Shown piece by piece: positions 56,265-64,000 of a stretch of DNA of 64,000 bases (position 1 is the stretch's first letter; each line of letters begins with the position of its first letter). The notes beneath the pieces were generated by a model that ran no database searches, was not told the origin of the DNA, and saw only the letters and a list, made by a program, of their open reading frames with translations. The translations under genes and the position numbers were made by a program. Source of the DNA: Paenibacillus sp. FSL R7-0273 (GTDB lineage: Bacteria; Bacillota; Bacilli; Paenibacillales; Paenibacillaceae); assembly GCF_000758625.1 (NCBI RefSeq), contig NZ_CP009283.1:3669501-3733500 (forward strand), read 5' to 3'.

Positions 56265-57878
56265 ATGGATGCTGGAACAGACCACAACCTTCGTATCCGC
56301 CATAAGGTGGGACAGATGTTCATGTGCGGATTTATGGACACATCCCCAAACAAGGATATTTTGACACTGATTCAGGATTATCATATTGGCGGCATTATCT
56401 ATTTCCGGCGCAATATCGGAACGGTTGAGCAAGTGTACGCCTGTTCAGCCGCGCTGCAGCGGGCAGCGTCCGAGCCCCTGCTGATCGCGATTGATCAGGA
56501 AGGGGGCATGGTTGCCCGGATTGAGGACGGAGTCACCCTGATGCCCGGCAACATGGCACTGGGGGCAACCCGCAATCCGGAAGGGGTTCGGCATGCGGCG
56601 GCAATTGCCGGAGCAGAGCTGCGCCACCTGGGAATTAATATGAACTTTGCGCCATGTGTCGACGTTAATAACAATCCTGCCAACCCGGTCATTGGTGTGC
56701 GCTCTTATGGTGAATCACCGCTGCTGGTCAGCGAAATGGGCAGCGCAGCCGCTGCCGGCTATCAGGAAGCGGGCGTAGCGGCCACGATCAAGCATTTTCC
56801 AGGCCACGGAGACACGGATACGGATTCCCACCTGGCACTTCCGTCTATCAGCCATAACCGCGAAAGACTGGGGGAGGTTGAGCTGCTGCCGTTTCAGAAG
56901 ATCATTGAATCCGGAGTCGATGCAGTCATGACTGCGCATGTCGTATTTAAGGCCTATGAGGATGACATCATTCCGGCAACCCTGTCTGAGAATATTCTGA
57001 CCGGGCTGCTGCGCCGGGAGCTGAACTTTGACGGTGTCATCGTCACAGACTGTCTGGAGATGAACGCCATCTCGCAGACCGTCGGAGTGGGACCGGGAGC
57101 CGTGCAGGCGGTCAAAGCCGGGGCCGATCTTATCCTCGTCAGCCATACGTATAGCTGGCAGGTTGAGGCGATAGAGGCTGTAACTGAGGCTGTTATCTGC
57201 GGAGAGATTTCCGAGGCCAGAATCGATGCATCCGTGCAGCGGCTGGCAAGCCTTAAGGCCAAACGGGGAATTACCGGAGCAGAGCCGCAAGCCTTTCCGG
57301 CCGTACAGCAGCAGCTCGCTACCGAAGCATCGCATGAAGCAGCCCGTGCCCTCAGCGAACAGAGCATTACCTTATTATGTGACGACGGACAGCTTCCGCT
57401 GGCGGAACACCAAGGCATCTATGTCATCTGGCCGGAGGTCCGGGTCAATCATGAGGTAGTCGAAGCCCTGCAGGAGGAAATGACTCTTGGAAAGGCACTG
57501 AAGCCTTATTATGACGGGGTTACTGAACGGATTATCGGCGTTGACCCTTCAGCAGAGGAGATCGCGTTGGTGCTGGAGGAGAGCCGCTCCTTTACTCAGA
57601 TTGTGGCAGCGACCTACAACGCCGATTTTTCGCCCGGTCAACGCCAGATTCTGCAGGAGCTTACTGCGCGGACAGGATGCAGGGTTATCGTTGTGGCAGT
57701 GCGTAACCCTTATGATTTTACCGCTGTATCCGGTATACGCACCTATATTGCTTCTTATGAGAATAAACCTCTGGCGATGCAGTCTGTGGCCAAGGTACTG
57801 GCAGGACAAAGCTTCACCCGCGGCGTACTTCCGGTAACGGTTGGAGCTTTTGCCTATGGATCGGGTATCTTAATCTAA
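56265..57878 (+). CDS. GH3 beta-N-acetylhexosaminidase (NagZ-like), copy B
   Basis: A 537-residue paralogue of the previous gene, with KHFPGHGDTDTDSHLALP (~residues 176-193) and the nucleophile in VTDCLEM (~residue 261). The two copies are clearly diverged, so they may prefer different aglycones or chain lengths. It is 29 nt after copy A and ends the operon before a terminator. Cytosolic by lack of a signal peptide. Confidence 0.9.
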   Translation: MDAGTDHNLRIRHKVGQMFMCGFMDTSPNKDILTLIQDYHIGGIIYFRRNIGTVEQVYACSAALQRAASEPLLIAIDQEGGMVARIEDGVTLMPGNMALGATRNPEGVRHAAAIAGAELRHLGINMNFAPCVDVNNNPANPVIGVRSYGESPLLVSEMGSAAAAGYQEAGVAATIKHFPGHGDTDTDSHLALPSISHNRERLGEVELLPFQKIIESGVDAVMTAHVVFKAYEDDIIPATLSENILTGLLRRELNFDGVIVTDCLEMNAISQTVGVGPGAVQAVKAGADLILVSHTYSWQVEAIEAVTEAVICGEISEARIDASVQRLASLKAKRGITGAEPQAFPAVQQQLATEASHEAARALSEQSITLLCDDGQLPLAEHQGIYVIWPEVRVNHEVVEALQEEMTLGKALKPYYDGVTERIIGVDPSAEEIALVLEESRSFTQIVAATYNADFSPGQRQILQELTARTGCRVIVVAVRNPYDFTAVSGIRTYIASYENKPLAMQSVAKVLAGQSFTRGVLPVTVGAFAYGSGILI

Positions 57879-57913
57879 TTAATTATTAATATAGTTAATA
57901 AAATATCAGATCC

Positions 57914-57961
57914 CAAAAACGGATGTCTTCCTTACTCAAGGGCAGATTATCCGTTTTTTTC
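57914..57961 (+). terminator. Terminator ending the N-acetylhexosaminide operon
   Basis: AAAACGGAT pairs with ATCCGTTTT across a 24-nt loop, followed by a T run. Confidence 0.75.
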
Positions 57962-57980
57962 ATTTGATTATTATTTTAAA

Positions 57981-58029
57981 TTTACAAAGATGAATTTTTA
58001 TCGGATAATGATACGATACGTTTCGTTTC
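57981..58029 (+). promoter_or_regulatory. tetR/MFS promoter with 20-bp operator
   Basis: TTTACA (57981-57986) and GATAAT (58004-58009) are 17 nt apart. Directly downstream, GATACGATACGTTTCGTTTC (58010-58029) is a palindrome in which the only mismatches are A/T swaps. It covers the expected start site, so the TetR protein encoded next probably represses its own operon. Confidence 0.75.
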
Positions 58030-58051
58030 GGCAGGAGAGGAGGAAGGCATT

Positions 58052-58618
58052 ATGAATATGAAACAGCATAGGGAAGCCCGGAATAAAAAAGAAATCCTGG
58101 AAGCAACGGTAGCGCTATTGGAAACAAGCAGCTATTCCTCCTTAACGGTAGAGTCGGTTGCCGCACAAGCCGGAGTAGGCAAAGCAACGATATACAGATG
58201 GTGGAACAGTAAAGCCCAGCTGGTGCTGGATGCTTTTCTGATGACTGTGGAGTCCGAGTTTGATTTTGACCCCGGTAAGCCTCTTAAGGATAACTTCAAG
58301 CAGCAGCTCGGCGCATTAGCGCGTATTCTGGGCAGCAGCATCGGGAAGTCGACACTAACAATAGTTACCGAGAACGAGGAAATAGCTGGCGCCTTCTATC
58401 ATTCATTTCTAATCATTAAAAGAAACGAAGCAAGGCAGGTACTCCAGACAGCCATCGACAACGGCGAGGTTCAATCCGGCATAGCCATGGATATCGTATT
58501 GGATCTGCTCTATGGACCTCTTTATTTTCAAATTCTCATCTATAAAAAGCTTCCGGATGAGGCGTACATCGACAATTTGTTAAATCATGTTATGCAAGGA
58601 ATTACCATCTCAAATTAA
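58052..58618 (+). CDS. TetR family transcriptional repressor
   Basis: A 188-residue regulator with a TetR HTH (VESVAAQAGVGKATIYRWW, ~residues 34-52) and a C-terminal ligand domain of the TetR_C type. GGAGGAAGG precedes the start. It is followed by an MFS efflux pump 26 nt downstream, the standard repressor-pump layout. The ligand is probably a pump substrate (inference). Confidence 0.93.
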   Translation: MNMKQHREARNKKEILEATVALLETSSYSSLTVESVAAQAGVGKATIYRWWNSKAQLVLDAFLMTVESEFDFDPGKPLKDNFKQQLGALARILGSSIGKSTLTIVTENEEIAGAFYHSFLIIKRNEARQVLQTAIDNGEVQSGIAMDIVLDLLYGPLYFQILIYKKLPDEAYIDNLLNHVMQGITISN

Positions 58619-58643
58619 CCAGTACCTGGAGGATCTTCTCGAT

Positions 58644-59876
58644 ATGAATCAGAACACAGACCTGCCGCGTAACAACAAAAGCTATTCCTTAATGACCCTC
58701 ATCTTATTCTGGTGCGGTCTGGTCATTATGACCAGTATGTATATAACCATTCCGCTCTCGGACGTGTTTGCTCAGGCGTTTCAGATCAGTGTAAGTCAGG
58801 TTGCCTGGATCGGCAGCGCATTTTCACTCTGTTATGCTCTGGGATGTCTGCTATACGGGCCTTTCTCAGACCGCTACGGACGCAAAATTTTCCTGGTAGC
58901 CAGCATTATCGGCCTTACTGTCATTACCATTACGATCGGATTTGTGAACAGCTTTTTCTGGCTTATTGTCCTCAGGGGCTTGCAGGGTCTGATCGCTGCC
59001 GCCTTTGCACCGATTTCGCTCGTATATGCCGGAGAGATGTTCCCTCCGCACAAAAGGCTGACTGCGGTTGGCTTCATCAGCTCCGGGCTGTTAATGGCAG
59101 GAATTGTGGGCCAGGTGTTTAGCGGAATTGTTAATGAGCGGCTGGGCTGGCATGGTATATTCTTCGTTCAGGGGATTGTGTACGGAATTACTGCAATCAT
59201 CGTTATCACACTCTTGCCTAAAGATGATTTACACCGGCCTAAGGAGCATATACTCCTAAAATTCAAGCAGATGACAGGCTTGCTGAAGCAGCCGCAGCTG
59301 CTGTTGGCTTTTAGCGTAACCTTTGTTCTTCTGTTATCATTAGTGGGCATGTACACTGTGCTCGGAAGCTACTTAAGCTCGCCAAAGTTCGGCCTTTCGC
59401 CGCAGCAAATCCTGTATATCCGTGCAGCCGGAATTGCCGGCATGCTGTTGTCCCCCTTTGCCGGACGGATCGCTCAAAAGCTGGGAACTGCAGCTGTCCT
59501 GCGTGGCGGGTTAGCTCTCGCGGCAGCCGGGCTATTCGCATTAGGCTTTAGCGCGAGTCTGCCGGTTATCATCCTTATGAGCATTGTGTTTGTATCAGGC
59601 ATCGCGCTGATTACTCCTGTGATCATTTCGATCGTCAGCCAGCTGGGCGGACAGTCCAGAGGCTCTGCGATTTCGTTCAATGCCTTCATCCTGTTTCTTG
59701 GCGCCAGCACAGGACCTATGATAGCATTAAAGCTGTTAAAGACCGGGAACTACTTGCTTTCCTTTGAGATACTGGGCTCTATTCTTGTATTGGGGCTGCT
59801 GGTGTCACTGTTCCTTAGAATATCCTCCAGAGCAGCTGTCAAAAGTGAAAAGATGTCTGCTGCGCCGGCCGAGTGA
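58644..59876 (+). CDS. MFS efflux transporter
   Basis: A 410-residue twelve-span major facilitator of the drug:H+ antiporter type with motif A GPFSDRYGRK (~residues 72-81). GGAGGAT (58628-58634) sets the ATG at 58644; the longer frame from 58587 overlaps tetR without a site. Co-transcribed with tetR. Substrate unknown. Confidence 0.92.
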   Translation: MNQNTDLPRNNKSYSLMTLILFWCGLVIMTSMYITIPLSDVFAQAFQISVSQVAWIGSAFSLCYALGCLLYGPFSDRYGRKIFLVASIIGLTVITITIGFVNSFFWLIVLRGLQGLIAAAFAPISLVYAGEMFPPHKRLTAVGFISSGLLMAGIVGQVFSGIVNERLGWHGIFFVQGIVYGITAIIVITLLPKDDLHRPKEHILLKFKQMTGLLKQPQLLLAFSVTFVLLLSLVGMYTVLGSYLSSPKFGLSPQQILYIRAAGIAGMLLSPFAGRIAQKLGTAAVLRGGLALAAAGLFALGFSASLPVIILMSIVFVSGIALITPVIISIVSQLGGQSRGSAISFNAFILFLGASTGPMIALKLLKTGNYLLSFEILGSILVLGLLVSLFLRISSRAAVKSEKMSAAPAE

Positions 59877-59890
59877 CTTTATAGTTATTA

Positions 59891-59925
59891 AAAAAGACCC
59901 GTATACTTTACGGGTCTTTCTATTT
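59891..59925. terminator. Terminator between MFS and nitroreductase genes
   Basis: AAAGACCCGTA pairs with TACGGGTCTTT around a 5-nt loop. A and T runs on the two sides let it serve both convergent genes. Confidence 0.9.
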
Positions 59926-59940
59926 AGGCCCAACTGCTGA

Positions 59941-60591
59941 TTACGCCCAGGTTGTAATGGTATCTACCGGCAAACGGTAGGAAGGATAGCCTGCTTTGGC
60001 TGCTTTACCTATTGAGATCAGCATTACCGGCTGAAAGCGGGCCTTGTCCAGGCCAAATGCCTCGGCAATCTGATCCTTGGCATAACCAGCCATCGCGTTC
60101 GTATCATAGCCGTGCGCACGGGCAACAAGCATTAGCTGCATTGAGATAAGGCCCGTGTCAATGAGGTTCACATCACGCAGCTCGGCTGCAGACATATTAG
60201 CATAATAAGGCTTCACTTGCTGCAGCTGCATATCCATAACTTCCTGAGGCATATATCCAAGCTCAACGGATTTGCCGAAAATTTCATCCATGAATTCGGT
60301 ATTGTCAGCATCGTAAAATACTGCAATTACAGCTGAGGAGGTCAGCGCCTGCGTCTGGTTGAATGAGGCCAGCGGTGCAAGCTTCTCTTTACCTTCAGGT
60401 GTGTCAATGACAAGAAAACGCCATGGCTGCATGTTTATTGCGGAAGGAGCGCGGGTTGCCTCTGCCAGGATTTCGGTCATTTCCTCCCGGCTAATTTTCA
60501 CTTCGGGATCGTAGACTTTAACGGAACGGCGCTCCAGGGCGATTTTATTGAAATCATTGGTTTTACGGTATTTCCCGGTAATTGTACTCAT
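59941..60591 (-). CDS. Nitroreductase family FMN oxidoreductase
   Basis: A 216-residue NAD(P)H nitroreductase-fold enzyme. ALERRSVKVYDP (FMN-binding start), APSAINMQPWRFLV and the C-terminal PVMLISIGKAA are typical. It is divergent from a MerR gene, and its promoter has the stretched MerR spacing with a palindrome in the spacer, so it is probably induced by the regulator's ligand, likely a nitroaromatic, quinone or other electrophile (inference). Confidence 0.92.
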   Translation of the reverse strand: MSTITGKYRKTNDFNKIALERRSVKVYDPEVKISREEMTEILAEATRAPSAINMQPWRFLVIDTPEGKEKLAPLASFNQTQALTSSAVIAVFYDADNTEFMDEIFGKSVELGYMPQEVMDMQLQQVKPYYANMSAAELRDVNLIDTGLISMQLMLVARAHGYDTNAMAGYAKDQIAEAFGLDKARFQPVMLISIGKAAKAGYPSYRLPVDTITTWA

Positions 60592-60656
60592 GTAAACAGG
60601 CTCCTTCAGGATAGTATTTGTGAGGTGTGCGGATGTTATTGCTGCTCACTAGAAGG

Positions 60657-60687
60657 ATTGTAAACTATGAAGTATACTTTATAGCAA
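60657..60687 (-). promoter_or_regulatory. MerR-type promoter of the nitroreductase gene
   Basis: On the minus strand TTGCTA (60687-60682) and TACAAT (60662-60657) are 19 nt apart. A 20-bp near-perfect palindrome with arms CTATGAAGTA/TACTTTATAG (60665-60684) fills the spacer, the hallmark of MerR-activated promoters. Confidence 0.78.
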
Positions 60688-60710
60688 GAGTTTAACATGA
60701 GGTGATTATC

Positions 60711-61091
60711 GTGAAAATCAGTGAAGTGGCAAACAGGATTGACCTGCCCATTTCCACTATCCGTTATTATGAGAAGATGGGTATTATCACGGATGAGTAC
60801 ATTTTGCGGGAACAGAACAATTACCGGAATTATACCTCCGACATTATTGACTATCTGCAGGTCGTGAAAAATTGTCTAGCGGTCGGATTTACAATCAACA
60901 ATATTAAATCTATGATTTCGTTAAAGGGAATAACAAAGGAAGAGCATGCACGCATCATTAAAGAAAAAATAGCAGAGATAGAAGCAGTCCAGCTTAATCT
61001 GGAGAATGCCAAACAAACGCTCTACGGACTACTTCAAACAGATATCACCTGTGAGAGCGGATTCGGGAAGCATGACAGGACCGTGAGCTGA
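60711..61091 (+). CDS. MerR family transcriptional regulator
   Basis: A 126-residue MerR protein: HTH and wing (PISTIRYYEKMGIIT, ~residues 12-26; NNYRNYT) and a dimerisation coiled coil. The start is GTG at 60711, because GAGGTGAT (60699-60706) is an excellent site for it; GTG at 60702 lies inside that site. It is divergent from the nitroreductase gene and is its likely activator. A single Cys near residue 115 (ITCESG) could be redox sensitive. Confidence 0.9.
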   Translation: MKISEVANRIDLPISTIRYYEKMGIITDEYILREQNNYRNYTSDIIDYLQVVKNCLAVGFTINNIKSMISLKGITKEEHARIIKEKIAEIEAVQLNLENAKQTLYGLLQTDITCESGFGKHDRTVS

Positions 61092-61116
61092 TCCAACATG
61101 CCAAAGGAGTGCATCC

Positions 61117-61926
61117 ATGATCTATCTGAGGAGCTTCAAGCTATCTGATCATATCAGCCGAAATCCTAACATCTACCCCGATCATGTCTTTAAGCATAAG
61201 GCCGGGGAGGTGTTATTGTTTGACCGGGTAACCGTATTGTACGGTAATAACGGCAGCGGTAAATCCACTCTGCTTAATATCATTGCCAACAAGCTGGGTA
61301 TATCGGGAGCTGAGCCGATGACAAGCTACGGGTTCAGCCTGTTTGTTCAGCAGTTCCTTGATTTAAGCAGCTGCCAGCTTGGCTATGACAAGCTGGAGCG
61401 GGAATTACAGCAGCTTCCGGAGGGAAGCCGTTATATGAAATCCGAGGACATATTGTATGAGATCAAGAAGATACAGCAGGCCTCCGTGCTGCGCGAAGGG
61501 CTAATACATGAGCAGAAGAAGAACGGGATGAGCAAGACGGAGGCAGAGCAATATGAAGGCTCATATGCGTTTCAGCAGAAGGTGAAGAACATCCAGTTTT
61601 CCCAGGAAAAATACTCCAACGGCGAAACCTCGATGCAGTTTTTTGAGGAATATCTGCTGCCCGGCCAATTGTATCTGCTGGACGAGCCGGAAACGTCACT
61701 TTCTCCCGCCAATCAGATCAAGCTGGCCGAGCAGATCAATGAGCTGGCCCGTTATTTGGACAGTCAGTTTATTATTGCTACACATTCTCCGTTTGTCTTA
61801 GGCACGCTGCAGGCCAAAATATACAACCTCGATGCTAATCCGCTGCAAACGGCCGAATGGTATGAGCTGGATAATGTACGGTTTTTCCACCGTTTTTTTG
61901 ATAAGCATAAGCAGTGGTTTGAATGA
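61117..61926 (+). CDS. AAA/ABC-type ATP-binding protein (YbeZ/YhaN-like SMC fold), soluble
   Basis: A 269-residue ATPase with Walker A YGNNGSGKSTLLN (~residues 43-55), a Walker B YLLDEPETSLSP (~residues 187-198) and the terminal ATHSPFVLG. It has no membrane partner, so it is not a transporter subunit. It resembles the AAA_23/RloC-like predicted ATPases sometimes found in defence or DNA-repair contexts; no partner nuclease is present nearby. AAAGGAG precedes the start. It lies 25 nt after merR and may be in the same operon. Confidence 0.85.
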   Translation: MIYLRSFKLSDHISRNPNIYPDHVFKHKAGEVLLFDRVTVLYGNNGSGKSTLLNIIANKLGISGAEPMTSYGFSLFVQQFLDLSSCQLGYDKLERELQQLPEGSRYMKSEDILYEIKKIQQASVLREGLIHEQKKNGMSKTEAEQYEGSYAFQQKVKNIQFSQEKYSNGETSMQFFEEYLLPGQLYLLDEPETSLSPANQIKLAEQINELARYLDSQFIIATHSPFVLGTLQAKIYNLDANPLQTAEWYELDNVRFFHRFFDKHKQWFE

Positions 61927-62062
61927 GTGCAGTTGAACGCAGGGCGAAAGCTTGTGATGATTCACAAATCTGCCAAGAGCTTCACCGGCTTAGAGAAGGT
62001 ATCGCCTGTCATAATCTAGAATGTAGTCACAATTCCATATTATGAGAATGGAGCTGATGAAG

Positions 62063-62533
62063 ATGAGTGACAGAATGGTAGCTGTGTTAAGAAGACAGTT
62101 CGAGCCGTCGTTAGAAATGCTGCAGCAGCTGGTCGATGCCGGGCCTGATGCGCTTTGGCTGGATGCGAAGCAGAAGTACTGGAAGCATATTTTTCATACG
62201 GCAACGAGCATGAAATTCTGGTTCAGGCTGCAGAAGGAGGAAGAATTCATTATACCTGACTTCGGCAGAGATATAACGGAAGCGTTGGATGAGGATTGCA
62301 CGGACTATCCCACCAAAGAGGAAATGAAGACTTACATACAGGAAATAGCAGGCATAGCCCGTACGTTTCTGGATCAGCTCACAGACGACAATGTAATGGA
62401 GCCCTGTGTCCTATTTGCTGAAATCACCAACATGGATGTTGTCCTGATGCAGATCCGCCATGTGCAGCACCATGTAGGATATTGCAACAGTATCCTGAAT
62501 TCCAACTCACTCAAAGCAGTAGAATGGGTGTAA
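62063..62533 (+). CDS. DinB-superfamily protein
   Basis: A ~156-residue four-helix-bundle protein (163 if begun at 62042). His residues in IFHTATS (~residue 44) and RHVQHHVGY (~residue 138) fit the DinB metal-binding triad. GGAG at 62050-62053 supports the ATG at 62063. DinB-like proteins include thiol S-transferases and many of unknown role; the substrate is unknown. Confidence 0.8.
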   Translation: MSDRMVAVLRRQFEPSLEMLQQLVDAGPDALWLDAKQKYWKHIFHTATSMKFWFRLQKEEEFIIPDFGRDITEALDEDCTDYPTKEEMKTYIQEIAGIARTFLDQLTDDNVMEPCVLFAEITNMDVVLMQIRHVQHHVGYCNSILNSNSLKAVEWV

Positions 62534-62555
62534 AGTAACAGCACAATTTCAGGAT

Positions 62556-62595
62556 AAATCCCGTAGCCGGCCAACTCCGATTACGGGATTTTTTG
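62556..62595 (+). terminator. Terminator after the DinB-like gene
   Basis: AAATCCCGTA pairs with TACGGGATTT, followed by TTTT. Confidence 0.88.
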
Positions 62596-62626
62596 TGCAC
62601 ACTCAGGAAATAATAGGCTTTTCACC

Positions 62627-62685
62627 TTGACGAACAGGAATTTGGAAGAATATAATAAAACCATCATATGAACAGTTGATCATAT
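62627..62685 (+). promoter_or_regulatory. Metal-regulated promoter with ArsR/SmtB-type operator
   Basis: TTGACG (62627-62632) and TATAAT (62651-62656) are 18 nt apart. Downstream, ATATGA-N8-TCATAT (62666-62685) is an inverted repeat of the kind bound by CzrA/CadC-type ArsR repressors, placed over the start region of the P-type ATPase gene. No arsR gene is in the window. Confidence 0.65.
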
Positions 62686-62706
62686 ATAATCGTGAGGTGA
62701 AAGGCC

Positions 62707-64000
62707 ATGGAAGCAAGCTCATCCTTAGTCAAACGTAAGGTTCTGCTGAAAGGATTGGATTGTGCCAACTGCGCACTGAAGATTGAAGACGGCGTAAAGA
62801 AAATTGACGGTATTTCTTCCTGCTCTGTAAATTACGTGAACCAGTCATTGACGATGGAGTTCGACTCTGCCCGTGAAGCGGAAATTATGGATTCCGCCCG
62901 GAAGAAAGTGAAGCTACTTGAACCGGGAATTGCATTTATCAGCCAAATTAAACCCTCTGCTCCAAAAATAGCGGGCCATCGCGGTAAAGAAAGCAACAGT
63001 GAGACTGGACAGCATGATCATACAGATGGCAGTAGCCACTCTCATCATACTCATCAGCACGAGGTCGGTGCAGACCACGATCACGCGCATGCTCATGCTC
63101 ATGCGGAGGAGGATCACGGACATAGCCATGACCACGGTGCCGGCGGCGTCCGGACAATGATCATACGCCTGATTGCGGGCTCTGCGATCGGCGCTGCAGC
63201 TATGCTCCTGACGCTTAATCCGACAGCCGAGCTTCTGCTGTTCCTTGTCTCTTACCTTATTGTAGGCGGAGATATCGTACTTAGAGCGCTCAGAAACATT
63301 ATCCGGGGAAAAGTGTTCGACGAGCATTTTCTCATGTCCATTGCAACCATCGGCGCTTTTACCATCGGTGAATATCCTGAAGGCGTAGCGGTCATGCTGT
63401 TTTACCAGGTAGGGGAGCTTTTTCAGAGCATCGCCGTTAACCGTTCCCGTAAATCCATCAGCTCTCTGCTCGATCTCCGGCCGGATTATGCCAATGTGAA
63501 GACCGGTGATGAAATCAAGCGGGTTAATCCTGAAGAGGTCAGAGTCGGTGACAGGATCATTGTCCGGCCGGGTGAACGCGTACCGCTGGACGGAGTTGTG
63601 CTGGAAGGCAGCTCGGCGATGGATACTTCCGCACTGACAGGAGAATCCATACCGCGAGAAGTTGCCGCAGGCGATGATGTACTGAGCGGCTTTATCAACA
63701 AAAACGGAGTGCTGACGATAGAGGTGGCCAAAACCTTTGGAGACTCTACGGTAGCCAAGATTCTCGATCTGGTTGAGAATGCCAGCAGCAAAAAGGCGGA
63801 GACCGAGAAATTCATCACCAAATTTGCCCGTTACTATACACCTGTTGTAGTCATTGTTGCTTTGCTACTTGCGGTTCTGCCGCCGCTATTGTTAGCCGGT
63901 GAGACCTTCTCTGAATGGGTCTACCGCGCTTTGGTCTTCCTGGTTATCTCTTGCCCTTGTGCTTTGGTGATATCGATACCGTTAGGCTTCTTTGGCGGGA
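62707..64000 (+). CDS. Heavy-metal translocating P1B-type ATPase (Cd/Zn/Co exporter), 3' end outside window
   Basis: The first ~431 codons of a metal-exporting ATPase. An N-terminal HMA domain contains DCANC (~residues 18-22), followed by a long His-rich stretch (~residues 100-145) that probably binds zinc or cadmium. Membrane spans start at ~residue 152. The actuator TGES (~residue 306) and the transport-site CPC motif in SCPCALVIS (~residue 415) are present; the DKTGT phosphorylation site lies beyond the window. CPC with HMA and His-rich tail points to CadA/ZntA. GAGGTGAAAGG precedes the ATG. Confidence 0.92.
   Translation, partial: MEASSSLVKRKVLLKGLDCANCALKIEDGVKKIDGISSCSVNYVNQSLTMEFDSAREAEIMDSARKKVKLLEPGIAFISQIKPSAPKIAGHRGKESNSETGQHDHTDGSSHSHHTHQHEVGADHDHAHAHAHAEEDHGHSHDHGAGGVRTMIIRLIAGSAIGAAAMLLTLNPTAELLLFLVSYLIVGGDIVLRALRNIIRGKVFDEHFLMSIATIGAFTIGEYPEGVAVMLFYQVGELFQSIAVNRSRKSISSLLDLRPDYANVKTGDEIKRVNPEEVRVGDRIIVRPGERVPLDGVVLEGSSAMDTSALTGESIPREVAAGDDVLSGFINKNGVLTIEVAKTFGDSTVAKILDLVENASSKKAETEKFITKFARYYTPVVVIVALLLAVLPPLLLAGETFSEWVYRALVFLVISCPCALVISIPLGFFGG

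Noticed and set aside
61117..61926. Anti-phage defence ATPase
   Set aside because: No nuclease, reverse transcriptase or other defence partner adjoins; the ATPase alone is not sufficient evidence.

Overview
The window looks like chromosome of a Paenibacillus-type Gram-positive (Bacillota). The evidence is a moderate-GC coding style, strong GGAGG-type ribosome binding sites, S-layer homology (SLH) anchoring, very large secreted multidomain polysaccharide-degrading enzymes, many LplB/YtcP-type sugar ABC importers, and a high density of AraC, MerR, MarR, TetR and LysR regulators. No rRNA, tRNA or CRISPR array is visible. The species is not determined.

Layout. (1) 1-7.9 kb: end of a sugar-importer operon (two permeases) followed by a 2109-aa SLH-anchored glycosidase-like protein. 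(2) 7.9-9.4 kb: an AT-richer island with a short-chain dehydrogenase under a tandem-palindrome promoter and a MarR regulator. (3) 9.5-12.5 kb: two nearly identical serine hydrolases of the beta-lactamase fold, separated by a noncoding segment with a 113-bp-period tandem repeat. (4) 12.7-15.4 kb: a GDPD lipase-like enzyme, a small protein-kinase-fold protein and a class-I glutamine amidotransferase-like hydrolase. (5) 15.4-21.3 kb: MFS, LysR and AraC genes facing two aldo/keto reductases, then another AraC gene. (6) 21.3-26.7 kb: transglutaminase-like protein, GH13 alpha-glucosidase, chemoreceptor, a 48-aa lmo0937-type membrane peptide behind a SigB-like promoter, and a GNAT. (7) 26.9-29.8 kb: a merR gene split by an IS605-family (tnpB-only) element with a recognisable omega-RNA region, then a frameshifted DUF554 gene. 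(8) 30.0-31.0 kb: a TPR-like receptor gene directly followed by a 48-50-aa secreted peptide gene, arranged like a Rap-Phr or AloR-AloP communication cassette. (9) 31.3-37.7 kb: a 2129-aa secreted pectinolytic protein combining a PL11 rhamnogalacturonan lyase with two SGNH esterase domains. (10) 37.8-47.6 kb: WYL regulator and GyrI-like protein, a quinone oxidoreductase, rifampin phosphotransferase, an adhR/adhA-like pair with a textbook MerR promoter, and an ABC-2 exporter operon. (11) 47.8-57.9 kb: an AraC-headed operon with ABC importer, BadF-family sugar kinase, GH4 phospho-glycosidase and two GH3 N-acetylhexosaminidases. (12) 58-64 kb: TetR/MFS efflux, nitroreductase/MerR, an AAA ATPase, a DinB-fold protein and a truncated Cd/Zn P-type ATPase.

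Functional picture. Two systems break down plant or cell-wall polysaccharides outside the cell (the SLH glycosidase and the PL11-esterase protein). One import-and-split operon handles beta-N-acetylhexosaminyl oligosaccharides. Several compact stress modules pair a regulator with a redox enzyme or efflux pump. In many of them the operator can be read directly in the promoter. The least conventional items are the TPR-peptide cassette, the TnpB element caught inside merR with its predicted guide, and the kinase/GH4/GH3 route in region 11.
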